This document shows, piece by piece, positions 6,679 through 8,775 of a stretch of 8,775 bases of DNA. How positions within the stretch are numbered: the first letter of the stretch is position 1; each line of letters opens with the position of its first letter. The position numbers were made by a program, and so were the translations under genes. The stretch is from Methanomassiliicoccaceae archaeon (GTDB lineage Archaea > Thermoplasmatota > Thermoplasmata > Methanomassiliicoccales > Methanomethylophilaceae), in contig WQTN01000104.1 of NCBI GenBank assembly GCA_009786295.1, positions 1 through 8,775 on the forward strand, given 5' to 3'. The notes under the pieces were generated by a model that saw only the letters and a list, made by a program, of their open reading frames with translations, did not search any database and had not been told where the DNA came from.

Positions 6679-7577
6679 ATGCCAGAGAGACAGCGTGGAG
6701 GGTCTTCTCATCGGAGCTGAACTCTGCGACCTATGAGATCAAAGGAGACGATGAGAAATCTCCGTCCTATGTGGTAACAAAGCTCGGCGCGATGGTCAAC
6801 AGGGTGCTCATCGCAGGGGTTCTGACCGAGAAAGAGAACGTCGGGACCGAGGACGAACCCATGTGGCGCGGCCGGATACAGGATCTTGCATCAGGGAATT
6901 TCTTCATCAATGTAGGAAGATACCAGCCGGAGGCCGCGGCAACGATGGCCGATCTGGACACGCCGACGTTCATCGCCGTCGTGGGGAAGGTACGCACTTA
7001 CACGACAGATGAGGACAGGGTGTTCGTTTCCATAAGGCCTGAATCCATAGTGAAGATAACCGAGGAGATAAGGGCGCAATGGATACTTGAGGCCGCAAGG
7101 TCCACCTGGGACAGGCTGAACAGGATGAAGAAAGCGACCTCTCTCGAAGACCTTTCCGAGAAGGCGCTTTTGGCCAGAGGGTTCACTGAAAAAGATGCGA
7201 AGGGCATCATGACCGCTTTGGACCAGTACGATATCCCCAACTCGACAACGTATCTCAAATCCATACAGACCGCGCTTCGGACGATACTGCCGGAGAAGAA
7301 CATCGATCTCGGCCTTCCGGAGGACATGTCCGACGTGCCGGACGAGATAGATATCGAGCCGGGGGCGACCAGCCACAGCAACGCTGACATAGAGGACATC
7401 ATACTCTCGCTCCTGGAAGAGCTTGACACAGACGGCAAAGGCGCTCCGAGGGATGAGCTTGAGAGAAGGGCGGAATCCGAAGGGATATCCAGCATGGAAC
7501 TCGAGGAGATCTCCAATGTCCTTATGGACAAAGGATTGGTATACGAGCCGAACCTGAGATACCTTAAACGCATCTGA
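6675..7577 (+). CDS. RPA-associated protein (RPA32-like/COG3390-type), OB fold plus C-terminal winged helix
   Basis: A 300-residue partner of the preceding RPA. Residues about 30-130 look like an OB fold, with beta-strand stretches VNRVLIAGVLTE (41-52), MWRGRIQDLASGNFFINVG (63-81) and TFIAVVGKVRTYT (98-110). A helical, charged segment follows (130-210), then an acidic linker (215-240). Residues about 238-298 (IEDIILSLLEEL ... ELEEISNVLMDKGLVYEP) read as a winged-helix domain of the kind found at the C-terminus of eukaryotic RPA32 (family comparison from memory). The arrangement, an RPA gene followed by an overlapping RPA-associated gene, is known from haloarchaea, where the two products act together; a physical complex here is inferred. 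ATGA overlap and GGAGG support the ATG. A hairpin terminator follows nine bases after the stop. Confidence 0.85.
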   Translation: MNARETAWRVFSSELNSATYEIKGDDEKSPSYVVTKLGAMVNRVLIAGVLTEKENVGTEDEPMWRGRIQDLASGNFFINVGRYQPEAAATMADLDTPTFIAVVGKVRTYTTDEDRVFVSIRPESIVKITEEIRAQWILEAARSTWDRLNRMKKATSLEDLSEKALLARGFTEKDAKGIMTALDQYDIPNSTTYLKSIQTALRTILPEKNIDLGLPEDMSDVPDEIDIEPGATSHSNADIEDIILSLLEELDTDGKGAPRDELERRAESEGISSMELEEISNVLMDKGLVYEPNLRYLKRI

Positions 7578-7585
7578 AATATCTT

Positions 7586-7611
7586 ACGGGGCAACGGCCC
7601 CGTTCTTTTTT
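7586..7611 (+). terminator. Hairpin-plus-T-run terminator of the RPA operon
   Basis: A perfect 7-base-pair stem, ACGGGGC (7586-7592) with GCCCCGT (7597-7603), closes a 4-base loop and is followed by TTCTTTTTT. It lies between the convergent RPA-associated and MEMO genes; the T-run overlaps the MEMO stop codon. Read on the minus strand the stem is not followed by a clear T-run, so it appears to act mainly on plus-strand transcription. Confidence 0.65.
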
Positions 7612-8425
7612 ACTTATACATCACAGCCGAGCCGTAGCCAACGACCGCTTTGATATCATACCCCAGCGAATCCCATGAATCGGAATATTTCAGTACCTCT
7701 ATCCTTGACGGTTCCGAGCCCAATATCGCCGCAGCCATAGGTCCGTATCCGCATACCGATATCCTGTTCTTCTCCACCGCCGAATACATGCCGTCCACAT
7801 CTTTTGCTCTGATCTTTTCCAAGACCATGGAGTTCAGCCTCTCGGCATCTTTTTTCGGGATATAATGGGCCATATCGCTGGATGCAATGATGATCACATC
7901 CCTGCCTTTACATGCGGACCTTATCGCGGCAGCGAGCCTTTCCGCCGACTCTTTGCTTTGGTCCCTCATTATGATCGGCACTATCTTCGGGTCTTTATCA
8001 ATGAACTGTATGAAGGGGACCTGTACCTCTATTGAATGCTCATATTTGTGGGCACCACAGTCGCTGGGTATCATCTCTTTGAGATCGGCGGCTATGCCTT
8101 CATGTATCTTGCAGGGCCCCAGCGGAGTTAGATACTCTTCGTCGCACATCACCGCTCTATACGGAACGCCATGATGGTCCGGCCCTATCAAGACATATGC
8201 TTCCGGAAGTCCGTCCTCCGCTATCTTTCGATATGTGTGGGCGGCGTTCATCCCAGATGCCATGTATCCAGCATGAGGTGCGATGGCAGCGGAGATCGTC
8301 CTTTCATTGCCTATGCGTTCCGGAAGCCCGGGACCGATATCGTGAAGGAAGCATCTCCTTATGTCTGCCAGCAATTCATCTTTGTCCGCAGGATAGAACC
8401 TGCCTGCCACCGCAGGGTATCTCAT
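7610..8425 (-). CDS. amrB: MEMO1-family metalloprotein (AmmeMemoRadiSam system protein B type)
   Basis: A member of the MEMO family, an extradiol-dioxygenase-like fold found in all domains of life; its archaeal function is not settled. From the ATG at 8425 the protein has 271 residues and begins with the family's usual MRYPAVAGRFYP. Conserved active-site-like residues are visible: His51 (APHAGY), His84/His85 (GPDHHG), Glu129-His130 (YEHSIEVQVPF), Asp184 and His187 (SSDMAHY) and Cys225 (VCGYGP). His51, a histidine of the GPDHHG motif and Cys225 correspond to the metal ligands of human MEMO1. The frame stays open to a GTG at 8518, but those 31 extra residues do not resemble the family. No Shine-Dalgarno precedes 8425, and a TATA box 25 bases upstream suggests a leaderless mRNA. 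In archaea this gene commonly sits near rpsB and mevalonate-pathway genes, which agrees with the right-edge gene. Confidence 0.92.
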   Translation of the reverse strand: MRYPAVAGRFYPADKDELLADIRRCFLHDIGPGLPERIGNERTISAAIAPHAGYMASGMNAAHTYRKIAEDGLPEAYVLIGPDHHGVPYRAVMCDEEYLTPLGPCKIHEGIAADLKEMIPSDCGAHKYEHSIEVQVPFIQFIDKDPKIVPIIMRDQSKESAERLAAAIRSACKGRDVIIIASSDMAHYIPKKDAERLNSMVLEKIRAKDVDGMYSAVEKNRISVCGYGPMAAAILGSEPSRIEVLKYSDSWDSLGYDIKAVVGYGSAVMYK

Positions 8426-8445
8426 AAAAGAAAATGCATTTGAAA

Positions 8446-8455
8446 GAGTATATGA
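8446..8455 (-). promoter_or_regulatory. Candidate TATA box of the MEMO gene (leaderless)
   Basis: TCATATACTC on the minus strand is centred about 25 bases before the ATG at 8425, where no Shine-Dalgarno exists. A transcript starting at the A of the ATG is the simplest reading and argues against the longer GTG-started frame. Confidence 0.45.
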
Positions 8456-8483
8456 GTTTCTAAACCGAGTTGGGGACTTCTCA

Positions 8484-8563
8484 TTTTTTGAAACGAAAAT
8501 GTACCATAGCCATCTCACTGTTCAATCCCACATCTGGATCTGATAGATTGTGGTTTCAAAAAA
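8484..8563. repeat. 11-base perfect inverted repeat enclosing 58 bases
   Basis: TTTTTTGAAAC at 8484-8494 is the exact reverse complement of GTTTCAAAAAA at 8553-8563. The arms could be two copies of one protein-binding site upstream of the MEMO gene, the base of a structured RNA, or the ends of a very small mobile relic. No target-site duplication is seen at the flanks. The homopolymer half of each arm raises the chance of coincidence. Confidence 0.5.
8528..8553. repeat. Imperfect inverted repeat (hairpin)
   Basis: CCACATCT (8528-8535) pairs with AGATTGTGG (8545-8553): eight base pairs with one bulged T and a 9-base loop. It is not followed by a T-run on either strand, so it is not an obvious terminator. 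It lies inside the 11-base inverted repeat and shares G8553 with its right arm. Confidence 0.45.
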
Positions 8564-8597
8564 AGAGTTTGCAGTGTTTTTGACAAGGAGTTTGCAG
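8562..8597. repeat. Near-perfect 13-base direct repeat, 23-base period
   Basis: AAAGAGTTTGCAG at 8562-8574 recurs as AAGGAGTTTGCAG at 8585-8597 (12 of 13 bases identical). The period of 23 bases is close to two helical turns, as expected of tandem regulator sites. A partial third match, AAAGAGTTT, occurs near 8679. Function is unknown. Confidence 0.5.
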
Positions 8598-8640
8598 ATA
8601 ACGTATTGCGAATGAAACAAAACGCACAATATGGTGAGAG

Positions 8641-8663
8641 AAAAATCTGCGCCGTGAGGCGCA
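8641..8663 (-). terminator. Hairpin-plus-T-run terminator of the right-edge gene
   Basis: On the minus strand TGCGCC and GGCGCA form a 6-base-pair stem with a 4-base loop (8648-8663), followed by GATTTTT. It lies about 35 bases after the stop of the minus-strand gene at the right edge. It should separate that gene's transcription from the MEMO gene and supports the edge gene being real. Confidence 0.6.
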
Positions 8664-8698
8664 TGAAAAGTTATCAGAAAGAGTTTATCCGAACTGCA

Positions 8699-8775
8699 TC
8701 AGAGCTTGGCTTCGAAGTCTTCGATCTCCATCTGGAAATCCGCGCGGTCCTTTATGTCGCCTCTGGCGAAAAGGA
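8699..8775 (-). CDS. rpsB: C-terminal end of a gene cut by the window edge, probably ribosomal protein uS2
   Basis: The minus strand is open from the right edge to a TGA at 8701-8699 and encodes 24 residues, starting LFARGDIKDR and ending IEDFEAKL. This resembles the C-terminal tail of archaeal small-subunit protein uS2: a reiterated R-x-R-G stretch, then an acidic segment ending in a DFE-type motif (family recall, not an alignment). The gene lies upstream of a MEMO gene, an order common in archaea next to enolase and RNA polymerase subunit genes. A terminator hairpin follows. The opposite strand is open in the codon-aligned frame, but orientation, terminator and neighbour order favour this reading. 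Confidence 0.55.
   Translation of the reverse strand, partial: LFARGDIKDRADFQMEIEDFEAKL

Larger units (their letters stand above)
8426..8698. other. Repeat-rich intergenic region upstream of the MEMO gene
   Basis: A 273-base AT-rich gap between the MEMO gene and the right-edge gene, both minus strand. In order from the left it holds the MEMO TATA box, one arm of an 11-base inverted repeat (8484-8494), a hairpin-forming and CRISPR-repeat-like segment (8519-8553), the second arm (8553-8563), a pair of near-identical 13-base direct repeats (8562-8574 and 8585-8597), and a terminator hairpin (8641-8663). No credible gene is seen: the only open plus-strand frame, from 8612, runs through the terminator and opposite the right-edge gene. 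Confidence 0.5.

Noticed and set aside
6998..7594. 198-residue minus-strand open frame opposite the RPA-associated gene
   Set aside because: It is a serine-rich shadow of the real gene, runs antisense through a terminator hairpin, and shows no family features.
8426..8518. 31-residue N-terminal extension of the MEMO protein from a GTG at 8518
   Set aside because: The family starts at MRYPAVAGRFYP, the extension has no homologous look, and the TATA box at 8446-8455 lies within it.
8519..8600. CRISPR array
   Set aside because: Only one CRISPR-repeat-like segment is present, and the nearby direct repeat is 13 bases with a 10-base spacer, unlike a repeat-spacer array. No cas genes are in the window.
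8612..8775. Open plus-strand frame beginning MKQNAQYGER and running to the right edge
   Set aside because: It is codon-aligned and antisense to the probable rpsB end, passes through the minus-strand terminator hairpin, and has no ribosome-binding site. Such mirror frames are common opposite real genes.

Overview
The window reads as ordinary archaeal chromosome, most likely a euryarchaeon of the Thermoplasmata/Methanomassiliicoccales kind. That placement is inference. It rests on four things: an archaeal PurP (formate-dependent purine synthesis), an RPA-type single-stranded-DNA-binding protein in an operon with an RPA-associated OB-fold protein, a MEMO-family gene downstream of what looks like the C-terminus of archaeal ribosomal protein uS2, and archaeal TATA-type promoters. 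Some genes have Shine-Dalgarno leaders (serA, both aminotransferases, both RPA genes). Others (purP, the MEMO gene) have a TATA box placed so that the transcript would begin at or near the start codon. No mobile element, tRNA, rRNA or CRISPR array is visible.

Layout. Positions 1-5159, minus strand, read from right to left: purP; a class I/II (aspartate-type) aminotransferase; a class V aminotransferase; serA; and the first 23 codons of an unrecognised gene that leaves the window. The last three are tightly packed: class V aminotransferase and serA overlap by ATGA, and the ribosome-binding site of the edge gene overlaps the serA stop. The 193-base stretch 5160-5352 is a divergent promoter region. 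Positions 5353-7577, plus strand, carry a two-gene ssDNA-binding operon: a three-OB-fold RPA with a zinc finger, then, by another ATGA overlap, an RPA-associated protein with an OB fold and a probable winged-helix C-terminus. A GC hairpin plus T-run at 7586-7611 closes this operon. Positions 7610-8425, minus strand, carry the MEMO gene. The 273-base gap 8426-8698 holds its promoter, a set of small repeats and a Rho-independent-like terminator for the upstream gene. At the right edge are the last 24 codons of a minus-strand gene, probably rpsB.

How the genes fit together. SerA oxidises 3-phosphoglycerate to phosphohydroxypyruvate; the translationally coupled class V enzyme is well placed to transaminate it to phosphoserine. 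Serine gives glycine and one-carbon units, the aspartate-type aminotransferase gives aspartate, and all three feed purine synthesis, where PurP installs the formyl group. The left half may therefore be a small amino-acid/purine supply cluster. The RPA pair serves DNA replication and repair.

Nothing here is convincingly a new system. The parts most worth a second look are the repeat-rich gap upstream of the MEMO gene and the assignment of the class V aminotransferase as phosphoserine aminotransferase.
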